A stretch of DNA of 64,000 nucleotides from NCBI RefSeq assembly GCF_029581275.1, contig NZ_CP120742.1:6882501-6946500 (forward strand), given 5' to 3'. Source of the DNA: Micromonospora sp. WMMD1155. GTDB lineage: Bacteria > Actinomycetota > Actinomycetes > Mycobacteriales > Micromonosporaceae. A model generated the notes under the pieces. The model worked only from the letters and a program-made list of their open reading frames with translations, was not told the origin of the DNA and ran no database searches. This document shows, piece after piece, positions 17,250-26,419 of this stretch. Each line of letters opens with the position of its first letter. The stretch's first letter is position 1. The translations under genes were made by a program, and so were the position numbers.

Positions 17250-18377
17250 ATGACAGGTCGCAGACGAGCAGCACCCCATCACGGCGCGGTGACCGGCTAC
17301 CTGTTCAAGCTGATCCGGGAGTCCATCCCGCTCACCCAGGAGCAGCTCGCCGTCGACCTGGACGTCGATCGCGTGACCGTGCAGAGCTGGGAATCCGGGC
17401 GCCGGCCATTCACCGCGGTACCGCTCGGGCAGGCGATCACCGTCCGACGCCGGCTCGGACGGCTCGGCGCGAACACCCTCCTACTCGCAGCACTCGACGA
17501 CGCCGCCGAGGCGGATCTCATCCTCGCCGCTGTCCTCAACGAACACGTGGCCCGCTGCGACATCGCCGAACATCCGCTGGGCTGGTCCGTACTCACCCAC
17601 CGCCTGAGCGACCTGATCCTCTGGGCCGTCCTCGGGCAGACACCGACCTTCGCCAGAGGGCGGCCCATCGCCCGTCCCCGGCGGGGTCCAGTCGCGTCCG
17701 GGCCGACCCTGTCCGCCGACGAGCAGCGTGCGTTTTTCGCCCACCTTCATGTCCTCGCCGATCGCGCCGCAACCGGACGGCATCGGAACGTGCTGCTGCA
17801 CCGACAAGCCTGCTTCCTCGCCGGCATGGACCCCACCAAGGCAGCAACAGGTTGGCTCACCCAAACCACCGCCCGAGCACGCCGCACGACCACCTTTCGC
17901 ACCTGGTCACCGCTGTGGCCCGACGCCCGCTCCGTCGTCACGTCCCTCGCCAACCAGGGCGACCCGGAACCGTTACGAGACTTCATCGCCCGCGCACACC
18001 CTGACGACGCCTGCGAGCGAGCAGCGCTCAACTACTCGGCCTACTGGGTGGGCGAGATCCCGTACCGCCACCGCGACGACTCCTTCATGCCCGAAGCGCT
18101 CACGGACTGGCATGGCTCCATCCTTCTTCGGCACCTGGTCCAGCGCCTCGACCCAGCGCATCCCTTCGTCGACCTCAACATCCACAACGTCTGGGCATTG
18201 CTGGCCGCACGACGCGGTCTCGCCCTCGACAACCCCACCGTGACTCGGGCGCTCCTCGACCGCAGTGTCCCGCTGCTGGACAGTGACCGGATCTCCGCGC
18301 AGTCCCGGAAGGAACTAACCTCTATCGTCTACAGCCTGCGGGCGGACGGACTCACCGGCACAGGGACGGGCAGATGA
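17250..18377 (+). CDS. XRE-family helix-turn-helix regulator
   Basis: A 375-residue protein. The N-terminal HTH (about residues 18-70) reads SIPLTQEQLAVDLDVDRVTV then SWESGRRPF. A long helical region of TPR-like character makes up the rest. This two-part build is typical of actinobacterial XRE regulators. Its stop overlaps the HD-domain gene (ATGA), so the two proteins are made together. It is divergent from the four tiny genes and may control both arms. Confidence 0.82.
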   Translation: MTGRRRAAPHHGAVTGYLFKLIRESIPLTQEQLAVDLDVDRVTVQSWESGRRPFTAVPLGQAITVRRRLGRLGANTLLLAALDDAAEADLILAAVLNEHVARCDIAEHPLGWSVLTHRLSDLILWAVLGQTPTFARGRPIARPRRGPVASGPTLSADEQRAFFAHLHVLADRAATGRHRNVLLHRQACFLAGMDPTKAATGWLTQTTARARRTTTFRTWSPLWPDARSVVTSLANQGDPEPLRDFIARAHPDDACERAALNYSAYWVGEIPYRHRDDSFMPEALTDWHGSILLRHLVQRLDPAHPFVDLNIHNVWALLAARRGLALDNPTVTRALLDRSVPLLDSDRISAQSRKELTSIVYSLRADGLTGTGTGR

Positions 18378-18952
18378 CCGACGACCACGAAGCCGCCGGA
18401 GCGATGAACTTCATCTTCGAAGCCGGCGTCCTCAAACGCGCCGCCCGGACCGGCTGGTGGTTCGCCGGCGTCAAGCAACCCGAATCCATCGCCGAACACT
18501 CCTTCCGAACAGCGCTCATCGGAATGATGCTCGCCGCCATGGAGGGCGCCGACCCAGCCCGAGTGTCGATGCTCTGCACCCTGCACGACACCCAGGAAAC
18601 CCGAATCACCGACATCCCCCACATCGCCAAGCGCTACCTCACCGCCGTACCCAACACCACCGTCACCGCCGACCAGGTCGCCACCTGCCCACCGGCCGTC
18701 GCCGACGTCATCACCGCCGCCGTCGCCGAATACGAAGCCGGCGAGACACTGGAAGCTGTCGTCGCTCGCGACGCTGACAAGCTGGAATGCCTCGTCCAAG
18801 CCGTCGAGTACCGCCACCAAGGCATCGACAACGTGCAGCGCTGGATCGACAGCTCACGAGCCGCCCTGAAGACCGCCAGCGCCCACCGCCTCGCCGACGC
18901 CGCCCTCACCGGACAACCCCTCGCTTGGCTCACACCCCCACCGCAGCAGTAA
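18374..18952 (+). CDS. HD-domain hydrolase (YfbR-like 5'-nucleotidase type)
   Basis: A 192-residue metal-dependent phosphohydrolase. Metal ligands are visible in AEHSFRTALIG (His), TLHDTQETRITDIP (His-Asp) and ARDADKLECLVQA (Asp). The length and motifs fit the YfbR/HDDC2 5'-deoxynucleotidase group, which removes phosphate from dNMPs. Its start overlaps the XRE gene stop by 4 nt. A nucleotide substrate is inferred from the family. Confidence 0.83.
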   Translation: MTDDHEAAGAMNFIFEAGVLKRAARTGWWFAGVKQPESIAEHSFRTALIGMMLAAMEGADPARVSMLCTLHDTQETRITDIPHIAKRYLTAVPNTTVTADQVATCPPAVADVITAAVAEYEAGETLEAVVARDADKLECLVQAVEYRHQGIDNVQRWIDSSRAALKTASAHRLADAALTGQPLAWLTPPPQQ

Positions 18953-19181
18953 GGGTTCAACACTTGGCGTTGTATTGATCCCGGCGATGGGCACAGTCGC
19001 TCAATCTGGACGAGATGCCCGTGGCCTGGGCTTGGAGGGGTCATAGCCGGCCATCGGTTGCCACTGCTGGTCCATCTAAGACGGCCCAGGAACCGCATGA
19101 TCTTTGCCCTGCCGATGCCAGACCTCAGACGTTCCCGGGGCGGCATCAGATGCACACGGTTTAGGAGGGGAGGAGCGCTCA
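18953..19181. other. intergenic stretch without a recognised gene
   Basis: From the HD gene stop to the next protein start is about 320 bp. The first part holds no convincing gene, hairpin or repeat. The last 90 bases carry a possible tiny coupled ORF, listed separately. Confidence 0.5.
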
Positions 19182-19265
19182 GTGCGCAGAACCTTCATCT
19201 CGCAGCGGGCACTGTCCGCGGTCGCAGCGGTACCCAGACGATCAACATCGGCTGATCAGGAGTGA
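19182..19265 (+). CDS. possible 27-residue leader ORF
   Basis: GTG preceded by a very strong GGAGGGGAGGAG site encodes a basic 27-residue peptide (MRRTFISQRALSAVAAV...). Its TGA overlaps an in-frame GTG of the next gene. No homologue is recognised. It could be a leader peptide that couples translation, or chance. Confidence 0.25.
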   Translation: MRRTFISQRALSAVAAVPRRSTSADQE

Positions 19266-19273
19266 GGACGAGC

Positions 19274-19750
19274 GTGCGTAAGTGGATCATCGGTGGCACG
19301 GCTGGCGTGGTCGTCGTGCTGATCGGGCTCGTGGGCACGCTCGTCCTGCTGCGGGACACCACCCGGTTCGACGACCGGGCGTACTCGGGCAGCAGTTGGA
19401 GCAAGACACCCGACGAGGTCTTCACCGATTTCGACATCAGCCTGCCGGAGTGTGCCGCGGAGCGGATGCGGTACTGGGCAGGCAGCCTAGAGCTGTATCT
19501 GAAGGTCACCGCACCGCCTGACTGTGTCAGCCAGTTCATCGAAGCGAACCGGCTGAGCTCCTCGGAGCCGCTCCCCAGCGCGCCAACGGGGGTCATCAGG
19601 GACAAGCGGGCGGCGGAATTCGGCTGGCAGCTGCCCGCAGACCGGGTTTACACCTGGCACCGCCGCGAGGAGGACAACGTCGAGACCCAGGCCACGTCTG
19701 ATAACGGCGCAACCGAGCGGTCGTTGTTCCTGCACGCGTGGCACCAGTAA
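19274..19750 (+). CDS. hypothetical single-pass membrane protein
   Basis: About 158 residues. A basic MRKW start is followed by one membrane helix (GGTAGVVVVLIGLVGTLVLL) and an external domain of about 125 residues with two Cys (PECAAERM, PPDCVSQF) that could form a disulfide. The GTG at 19274 has a GAGGA site; a GTG at 19262 is the alternative and overlaps the tiny upstream ORF. No family recognised. Confidence 0.65.
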   Translation: MRKWIIGGTAGVVVVLIGLVGTLVLLRDTTRFDDRAYSGSSWSKTPDEVFTDFDISLPECAAERMRYWAGSLELYLKVTAPPDCVSQFIEANRLSSSEPLPSAPTGVIRDKRAAEFGWQLPADRVYTWHRREEDNVETQATSDNGATERSLFLHAWHQ

Positions 19751-19872
19751 GCGACCGGCGACTCGCGCGCGGGGCGTTTCCCACGCATCGGCGATAGCTG
19801 GTCGACCCTTGACGCCATTTCCCGCTGTCTCGTACCCCCGTGTGCCCCAGCCCCGTCGGCCGCAACTGCCAC

Positions 19873-19908
19873 CGGCGGCCGGTCACCCCGAGGGGTGACC
19901 GGCCGCCG
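19873..19908. terminator. strong bidirectional hairpin terminator
   Basis: Perfect 17-bp stem, CGGCGGCCGGTCACCCC and its complement, with a 2-nt GA loop. It lies between convergent genes (stops at 19750 and 19922). Confidence 0.85.
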
Positions 19909-19921
19909 TCGCGTCGATCGG

Positions 19922-20899
19922 TCAGAGCTTCGCCGCACCCGCCTCGGTGGCCTCCTGAACCGCCGAGGTACGGCGTACCTCGGCCCGCTGGTCGCCGACG
20001 GCCTCCCGGTCCGGAGCGGCCACCCGCGCCGCCCGGTTGGCGGTCGCCGCCGCCTGGTCACCGGTCACGCCGCCACGGATCCGGTTGTTGTCGGCCACCT
20101 GGGCGACCGGGTCGTTACCGGTCACCGTCAATCCGCCGTTGATGATGTTGTCGTCCACCGTGACACCACCGGTGGTGCTGGTGATGCTGACGTCGGCACC
20201 CCAGTAGCCACCGGAGGCACAGCTGTCCAGCCCACCGTTCGGGCCGAGCTGCACGCCGCCCAGGTTGCCGGCGAACGTGGCCTTGCCGCGCACCGCGCTG
20301 CCGCACACCACGCTGCCGGTGGCGCTGTTGAGCACCGACAACGTGCCGTCGACGAACGAGTCGTGCAGGTCGGTGTAGTAGGTGCCGGTGCTGCTGACGT
20401 TGCGGTCCACCTGGGTGCCCTGGTCGAGCCGGACCTCACCGGCTCCGACCGTGACGTTCCCGGCGACGGTCGACTGCTCGGCGAACAGGAAGCTGTCGAT
20501 CGTCGCGCTGCCCTTCGGCCGCACGGTCACCGTGCCGGTCCGGGCGTCGTTCAGGAAGATGCCGTACCCACCGGCGGCCAGCACCACCTGACCGTCGACT
20601 GTGGTCTCGGTGGCGTCGAGGTAGCCGTCGGCGGAGACGCGCACCTCACCACTGATCCGGCCGCCGGTCACCACCAGGTTGGCACCGGCGGCGACGGTGA
20701 CGTTGCCGGTGATCGTGGTGCCGGTCAGCGCGCAGGACTCGCCGGCCGGCACGTACAGGTCGTTGGGCACGGTCACCGCACCGCCGGTGCCGATGCAGTG
20801 GGTGACCAGGTCGGCGTGGGCGGTGGGTGCCACGGTCAGCACCGAGGCGGCGACGACGGCGGTCACGGTGGCCAGCTTGGCGACGGTACGTCCGGGCAT
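19922..20899 (-). CDS. secreted beta-helix-like repeat protein
   Basis: About 325 residues. Signal peptide ends near PTAHA. The body is a run of short repeats of the type GNVTV / GEVRV / GQVVLAAGG that predict a right-handed beta-helix or solenoid, with a Cys pair (VCGSAV, LDSCASGG). The C-terminus is charged and probably disordered. The ATG at 20899 has an AGGGAG site; an ATG at 20935 overlapping the upstream stop is the alternative. Last gene of a four-gene secreted operon. Function unknown; an adhesion or surface role is a guess. Confidence 0.7.
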   Translation of the reverse strand: MPGRTVAKLATVTAVVAASVLTVAPTAHADLVTHCIGTGGAVTVPNDLYVPAGESCALTGTTITGNVTVAAGANLVVTGGRISGEVRVSADGYLDATETTVDGQVVLAAGGYGIFLNDARTGTVTVRPKGSATIDSFLFAEQSTVAGNVTVGAGEVRLDQGTQVDRNVSSTGTYYTDLHDSFVDGTLSVLNSATGSVVCGSAVRGKATFAGNLGGVQLGPNGGLDSCASGGYWGADVSITSTTGGVTVDDNIINGGLTVTGNDPVAQVADNNRIRGGVTGDQAAATANRAARVAAPDREAVGDQRAEVRRTSAVQEATEAGAAKL

Positions 20900-20931
20900 C
20901 GTGGTACTCCCTGTCGAGAAGTGTCGAGGAC

Positions 20932-22458
20932 TCATGCGCCGACGTCCGATCGGGCCGCGGCCCGGACGATGGCGCCCTGCTGCCGCCGGTCGAGCGTTCC
21001 GCCGGTCACCAACGCGAGGGTGACCGCCTCGACGTGCCGGACGAATTCGGCGTGGCCGGGGTAGTCGGCGTGTTCGTCGATCAGATCGTTGATGGTGCAG
21101 CCGTTGCCGGTGTCGACGTTGCGGACACCGGTGTCGTCACCGTCGATGACCACCGTCGCCCGGGTGTCGGACTCGGGGCAGGCGTCGGTGCCGTCGGCCA
21201 CCACGGTGAACGTCGTCGACTGTTCGGCGGCGGCGTTCCCGGCGGTGTCGGTCGCCCGGAAGCGCACCGTGTGCGCCCCGGTGGCGCGAACGGTGACCGG
21301 AGCGGTGTACGCGGTCCAGGCGCCGGTGTCGAGCGCGTACTCCACGCTCGCCACACCCGAGTCGGCGTCGGTGGCGGTGACGGTCACCGTCGCGCCGCCG
21401 ACGTACGCGCCGTCGTCGTTGCGGTCACCGGTCACCGTGGCGGTGACGGTGGGTGGTGTGGTGTCCTCGGCCGGCGGTTCGACGACGGTGAAGTGGGACA
21501 TCTGCTCGGCCGAGGTGTTACCGGCGACGTCGGTGGCCCGGTAGTGCAGCATGTGCATCCCGACCGCTGTCACGACGACCGGGCTCGTGTATGCGGTGAA
21601 GGCAGCGCCGTCCAACGAGTACTCGATGGTGGCGACACCGGAGCCGCTGTCGGTGGCGGTGATCGTGGCGGTGGCCGTACCGACGTAGTTGCCGTCGCCG
21701 TCGCGGTCGCCGGTCAACGCGGCCGTCACCTCCGGCGGGGTGGTGTCCTCCTGCCCCGGTTCGACGATCCGGAACGACACCGAGCCGACGGCACTGGTGT
21801 TGCCGGCCTGGTCGGTGGCCCGGAACTGCACCGAGTGGTCGCCGATCGCGGTCACCCGCACCGGCCCGGTGTACGGCGCGAAGCTGGTGTCGTCGACCTG
21901 GTACTCGACGGTCTCCACCCCGGAGTCGGCGTCGGTGGCCGTGACGGTCACCGTGGCCGCGCCGAGGTAGTCGCCGTCGGGGTCCTGGTCACCCGCCACG
22001 GTGGCAGTCACCGTCGGCGGTGTGGTGTCGCCACCCCCGCCGCCCTCGGTGACCACCAACTCGCCGACCATCTGGCTGTGGCCGGGGATCGAGCAGAAGT
22101 ACCGGTACCGGCCCGGGGTGAGGGTCACCGTCGCCTGGTGGCGGCCGTTGTTGGCGTCGAACGGACTGGCCAGGATGTTCAGCGTGACGTCGTGGTTGTA
22201 ACCCTCGGTGCTGGTGTCGAAGGTCAGCGTGTGCGGCATCCCGATGGTGTTGCCGGTGGCCTCGCTGTTCTCCCAGATGATCGTGGTCTCGCCGGCCACG
22301 GCGGTGGCGGGCGCGGTCTTGTAGCGGGTGATGTCGCCGTCGGCGGTCCAGGTCAGCACCTGTGCCGCGGCTCGGGGGGCGGCGGAGGCCGGCGTCGCCA
22401 CCCACGGGGTCACCGTGAGCAGGAGCGCCGCCAGCACTGCCGTCATTCGTCGGGGCAT
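20932..22458 (-). CDS. secreted cupredoxin with three OmpL47/Ig-like domains
   Basis: A 508-residue exported protein. Signal peptide ends near TPASA. Residues about 30-140 form a plastocyanin-like type-1 copper domain, with the His in MPHTL and Cys-His-Met ligands in FCSIPGHSQM. Three similar beta domains follow, each opening DTTPP and containing VTVTATDADSGV-like repeats (OmpL47 type). The last 75 residues (from DTGNGCTINDLIDEH) match a segment in the upstream protein. Copper electron transfer outside the cell is inferred. It lies 8 bp downstream of that multidomain gene. Confidence 0.85.
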   Translation of the reverse strand: MPRRMTAVLAALLLTVTPWVATPASAAPRAAAQVLTWTADGDITRYKTAPATAVAGETTIIWENSEATGNTIGMPHTLTFDTSTEGYNHDVTLNILASPFDANNGRHQATVTLTPGRYRYFCSIPGHSQMVGELVVTEGGGGGDTTPPTVTATVAGDQDPDGDYLGAATVTVTATDADSGVETVEYQVDDTSFAPYTGPVRVTAIGDHSVQFRATDQAGNTSAVGSVSFRIVEPGQEDTTPPEVTAALTGDRDGDGNYVGTATATITATDSGSGVATIEYSLDGAAFTAYTSPVVVTAVGMHMLHYRATDVAGNTSAEQMSHFTVVEPPAEDTTPPTVTATVTGDRNDDGAYVGGATVTVTATDADSGVASVEYALDTGAWTAYTAPVTVRATGAHTVRFRATDTAGNAAAEQSTTFTVVADGTDACPESDTRATVVIDGDDTGVRNVDTGNGCTINDLIDEHADYPGHAEFVRHVEAVTLALVTGGTLDRRQQGAIVRAAARSDVGA

Positions 22459-22466
22459 CGTCTCTC

Positions 22467-25400
22467 CTAGAGTTCCCGTACGCGGACGTTGCGGAACTCG
22501 GCCAGGTCGTTGTCACCGTGGTTCTGCAGACCGATGAAGCCCCGCAGGAACTGCCGCAGGTCCGTCGGCGGGTCGCCGGCACGCGACGACTGTTTGCCGG
22601 GCGTGTTGTCGAATTCGTTGATCACCACGCCGTTGCGGATCATCGTGTAGTGCTGCCCGACGACGCGGATCTCGTAGTCGTTCCACTCGTTCTTCGGGGT
22701 GACGCCGGCCTGGGCGAGCGGCACCGCGTCGAAGTTGTAGACCGAGCCGGTCTTCTGTGGCTCGCCGGTCTCACCGTCGTAGATCTGGATCTCGTGTCCG
22801 CAGTAGATCGCCATCCACGCGGCCGAGGTCCGGGCCGAGCCGACGGTGCCGCAACTGCCCGGTGGGCGCTGCTCCAGAGGGGTTCGCAGGTCCGGGAACC
22901 GGGTGAAGACCCCGGTGTTGGCCCGGCCGGTGCCCGGTGCGATGTCCTTGAACTGGAGCCGCAGCGAAAAGTCGCCGAGTTCCTTGGTGTGCCAGAGCAT
23001 GCCCAGACCTCCGCTGGGCCGCAACGAACCGTCCGGCTGGATCGCGAACGACCCGGTCGGCGCCTGCTGCCAACCGCGCAGCGACTCGGCGGTGCCGTCG
23101 AAGAGCGGCTCGTACCCGGTGTGCCCGTCCCGGCCGATCTCGGACGCGGCGGCCAGCCGGGTGAGCGTGCCGGCCTCCCGGGCGCTGAGCAGGTCGTCGT
23201 CCTGCAACGCCTGGGCCACCGCCTTGACGTGCCGGACGAAACCGTCGTGGTCGGCCCACGTGCTCTCGTCGTCGATCAGGTCGTTGGCCGTGCAGCCCTG
23301 CCCGACCGTACGACTGGGCACGCCGGTGTCGGTGTCGCCGAGCCACACGTTCTGCCGCTCGTCCGGCACCGCGCAGCCCACCGTGACCGTGCTCTGCACC
23401 GTCGCCTTCTCACCGTCGGCGTACGTGACGGTCAGCTTCGCGGTGTAGGTGCCGACCTCGGCGTACGTGTGTCGGGGGTTCGCCTCGGTCGACGTGGCAC
23501 CGTCGCCGAACTCCCACCGGTGGCTGACCCCGCCGGAGCGGGCACCGTCGAAGGCGATGGTCAGGGGCTTGTTCTGCACGGCGACCGAGTTCGCCGCCGG
23601 TACCGGGGTGGGTGCGCCACCGGTGTAGGTGATCCGGATCAGCTTCTGGTTGGGGTGCAGGCTGAAGAACCCGCCGCCGTAGTCCAGCAGGTAGAGCGCG
23701 CCGTCCGGGCCGAACTTCGCGTCCATCCAGCTCTGCAACCGGGTGTCGCCGTTACCGCCGGGAATGATGGCCCGCAGCGACTCGGCGTACACCGGTGGGG
23801 CCGCCTGCGGCACACCGGCCGGGTCGACAGTCACCGCGACCCGGTTGGCGGCGTTCGACTGGTCGCCGATGAACCACTTGCCGTCCCAGTGCTCCGGCCA
23901 CGCCACACCGCTGTCGGCGTCGACGAGGCTGCGGTGGTACGTCGGGCCGGACATGATGGCCTGCCCGCCGCCGCGCAGGTACGGCTGGGTGTAGGTGGCG
24001 TCGGCCGCGACGTACGTCGGGAGGTCGCTGCCGTCGGTGCGCTTCGGGAACACCGGGCCGCCGCCGTCGGGCGAATACCAGATCATGTTGTCCCGGGCAG
24101 CCGGGATGTCCACCAGCCCGGTGTTACGGGGCGACTCGTTCTTCAGGTCGTCGCAGTCGTACCAGCCGGTCAGGACCGTCGCGTCGGTGTTGCTGCGATC
24201 CCGGTACGGCTGCCGGTTGCCCATGCAGTACGGCCAGCCCTGGTTACCGGCGGAGGTGATGATGGTGGCGGTCTCGTACTTCGCCGGGCCCAGGGTGGGG
24301 CTGGGCGACGAGGCGTCCGGGCCGACCCAGCCGGCGGTCAGCCACTGGTGCTTCGGGTCGATCTGCAGGCGGGCGATGTTGCGCACGCCCATCACGTAGA
24401 TCTCCGGGCGGGTCTTCTCGGTGCCCGGCGGGAACAGGTTCCCCTCCGGGATGGTGTACGTGCCGTCCGCCTCCGGGTGAATCCGGATGATCTTTCCGGC
24501 GAGGTCGTTGGTGTTACCCGAGGTGCGGCGGGCGTCCTGGAACGAGATGCCCTCGTACTCCTGGGTCCAGTTGTTGCCGGAGTAGCCCTGCGACCCCTCG
24601 GAGGAGTTGTTGTCGCCGGAGCCGACGTAGAGGTTGCCCTCGGCGTCGAACGCCATGCCACCACCGGCGTGGCAGCAGCTGTGGATCTGCACCGGGAACT
24701 GCAGCAGGTCCTTGCGGGTGCTCTGGTCGACGGTCTGCGCCTGCCGGTCGTAGGTGAACCGGGAGACGGTGCGCTGCCCGACCCGCTTCACCCGGTCGAT
24801 CGACTCGTGCGGCATCCAGTAGACGTAGAGCCAGCCGTTCTCGGCGAATTCGGGGTCGGGCACGATGCCGAGCAGACCCTCCTCGTTCTTGACCAGCTCG
24901 GAGCCGCTGCCCCGGTTGCCCATCACCTCCAGGGTGGTGAGCAGCTTGACCTGCTTGGTCCGCGGGTCCCAGGAGTGGATGGTGCCGCAGCCCTTGCCGA
25001 CGTTCGGGTTGTTCCAGTCCGCGATCGGGCCGCTCGGGCAGGCCGCCTTGCCGACGTAGAAGACGGTGCCGTCGGGTGCGATGGTGAGCCCGTGCGGTTC
25101 GCCGATCTGGTCGAGCTGGCCGGTCTGGTTGGCGGCGGTGAGCCGCTCCACCTTGTAGTTCGCGGCGATCGTGGCCTGGCAGTCGCCGCGGACGCGGCCG
25201 GTGGTCCAGTTCAGCGCCCCGGTGAGGTGGGTGCGGAACGCCTCCTCGCCGTAGCTGCCCTCGGTGTGGCCCATGCCGGTGTAGAACGACCGGCCACCGT
25301 CGTAGTCCCGGCACCAGGAGACCGGGTGGAACGGGCCGTTGGCGGCCGCACCCGGGTCGTAGTGCCGCTCCTCCACCTGGGCGAGGGTGTGCACGGCGCC

Positions 25401-26402
25401 GATCGGGTTGGGGTCCCAGTTGTCCCACCGGTCGGAGCGGGTGATGGTCAGCGGCAGTGACGCCGTGGCCGGGTGTTTGCGGTCCAGGATGTTCACCACC
25501 GCACGGTTCACCGCGGGCGGCTCCGGCGCGGTGGTGCTGCCGGTGAACAGGCGCAGGTCGGCGAGCTGGGTCAGCGGCTCGCCGCTGTTCGCGGTGATGT
25601 TCAGGCGGTAGCGGGTGAACTCCTGCGGGGTGGCGATGTCGAACCGGCGGGTCTGGAACCGGTCCGGGAAGGTCTGGCCGGTGCGCCGATCCAGATCGGT
25701 CCAGCTCTGGCCGTCGGTGGAGCCCTGCAGGGTCCAGTCCTTCGGGTCGCGGCCGGAGGAGTCGTTGGCCGACGTCAAGGCGTACCCGGTCACCCGCTTG
25801 GCGGCGGCCAGCTCGTAGGCCACCCAACCGGTCGGGGTGCGGACCAGCCACTTCGTGTTGGCGTCGCCGTCGGTCAGCTTCTCCTTGGTCTCGTTCGGCG
25901 GGTTCTCGCCGCTGGCGGTCACCCGGGCGACCGGCTCGGCCACCGGGATGGCGCCGGCCGGGCGGGTGCCGATCAGGCCGGTGAACCAGGCCGAGTCGAC
26001 CTGGGCGCGGGCGGCGTCGGCGATGCCGACGAAACCGCCGCCGGCCTTCATGTAGCTCTGCAGTGCCGACTCCTGGTCGCGGTTGAGCGCGGCGCCCGTC
26101 GCGGAGAGGAAGACCACGCTGCGGTACGCGGACAGCCCCGCCGTGGTGAACACGCCAGGGTCCGTGGTGGCCGTGACATCGATGTCATGACCGGCAGCAA
26201 GCTGTTCGATGGTGTCCACCGCGCGGGCCACCGGGTCCTGTTGCTCGGCCACCGGCCCGTGGAACACGAGGACCGCTGTGCGCTGTGCCTGCGCCGCCTG
26301 CGGGGCGGCTGCCGTTCGCGGCGCGGCTGCCGCCGTCGTCGCGGGAATCAGTGTCGCGACGGCCGCTACCGCGGCGAGGGTTCGTCGTATCGTCCTGGTC
26401 AT
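22467..26402 (-). CDS. ThuA / discoidin / sorbosone-dehydrogenase / PKD / DUF1080 multidomain secreted protein
   Basis: A 1311-residue exported protein. Signal peptide (TTAAAAP end) is followed by the first part of a ThuA-like domain (about 38-150, LVFHGPV). A discoidin F5/8C-like domain (about 155-285) comes next, then the remainder of ThuA (HPVSWCRDYDGGRSFYTGMG). A glucose/sorbosone dehydrogenase propeller (about 410-830, GEPHGLTIAPDG, HSCCHAGGGMAF) follows, then a PKD domain. A 75-residue module shared with the cupredoxin protein precedes a C-terminal DUF1080 glycan-binding/hydrolase domain (YEPLFDGTAESLRGW). PQQ-type sugar oxidation is the family role of the propeller. ATG at 26402 has a GGGGA site; the open frame upstream of it is not used. 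Confidence 0.88.
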   Translation of the reverse strand: MTRTIRRTLAAVAAVATLIPATTAAAAPRTAAAPQAAQAQRTAVLVFHGPVAEQQDPVARAVDTIEQLAAGHDIDVTATTDPGVFTTAGLSAYRSVVFLSATGAALNRDQESALQSYMKAGGGFVGIADAARAQVDSAWFTGLIGTRPAGAIPVAEPVARVTASGENPPNETKEKLTDGDANTKWLVRTPTGWVAYELAAAKRVTGYALTSANDSSGRDPKDWTLQGSTDGQSWTDLDRRTGQTFPDRFQTRRFDIATPQEFTRYRLNITANSGEPLTQLADLRLFTGSTTAPEPPAVNRAVVNILDRKHPATASLPLTITRSDRWDNWDPNPIGAVHTLAQVEERHYDPGAAANGPFHPVSWCRDYDGGRSFYTGMGHTEGSYGEEAFRTHLTGALNWTTGRVRGDCQATIAANYKVERLTAANQTGQLDQIGEPHGLTIAPDGTVFYVGKAACPSGPIADWNNPNVGKGCGTIHSWDPRTKQVKLLTTLEVMGNRGSGSELVKNEEGLLGIVPDPEFAENGWLYVYWMPHESIDRVKRVGQRTVSRFTYDRQAQTVDQSTRKDLLQFPVQIHSCCHAGGGMAFDAEGNLYVGSGDNNSSEGSQGYSGNNWTQEYEGISFQDARRTSGNTNDLAGKIIRIHPEADGTYTIPEGNLFPPGTEKTRPEIYVMGVRNIARLQIDPKHQWLTAGWVGPDASSPSPTLGPAKYETATIITSAGNQGWPYCMGNRQPYRDRSNTDATVLTGWYDCDDLKNESPRNTGLVDIPAARDNMIWYSPDGGGPVFPKRTDGSDLPTYVAADATYTQPYLRGGGQAIMSGPTYHRSLVDADSGVAWPEHWDGKWFIGDQSNAANRVAVTVDPAGVPQAAPPVYAESLRAIIPGGNGDTRLQSWMDAKFGPDGALYLLDYGGGFFSLHPNQKLIRITYTGGAPTPVPAANSVAVQNKPLTIAFDGARSGGVSHRWEFGDGATSTEANPRHTYAEVGTYTAKLTVTYADGEKATVQSTVTVGCAVPDERQNVWLGDTDTGVPSRTVGQGCTANDLIDDESTWADHDGFVRHVKAVAQALQDDDLLSAREAGTLTRLAAASEIGRDGHTGYEPLFDGTAESLRGWQQAPTGSFAIQPDGSLRPSGGLGMLWHTKELGDFSLRLQFKDIAPGTGRANTGVFTRFPDLRTPLEQRPPGSCGTVGSARTSAAWMAIYCGHEIQIYDGETGEPQKTGSVYNFDAVPLAQAGVTPKNEWNDYEIRVVGQHYTMIRNGVVINEFDNTPGKQSSRAGDPPTDLRQFLRGFIGLQNHGDNDLAEFRNVRVREL

Positions 26403-26419
26403 CCCGTCCCCACTTTCGG

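Noticed and set aside
19058..19255. A 65-codon plus-strand frame in the gap after the HD-domain gene.
   Set aside because: No ribosome site, no motif and no link to neighbours.
16145..19273. A genomic island or integrated element around the small-gene locus.
   Set aside because: No integrase, tRNA end, attachment repeat or transposase is present; somewhat different codon use alone is not enough.
22518..25460. A 980-codon open frame on the plus strand opposite the multidomain sugar oxidase.
   Set aside because: It lies fully antisense to a gene with recognisable domains; its protein is Arg/Gly/Val-rich without motifs. Such frames arise from high GC in the third codon position.
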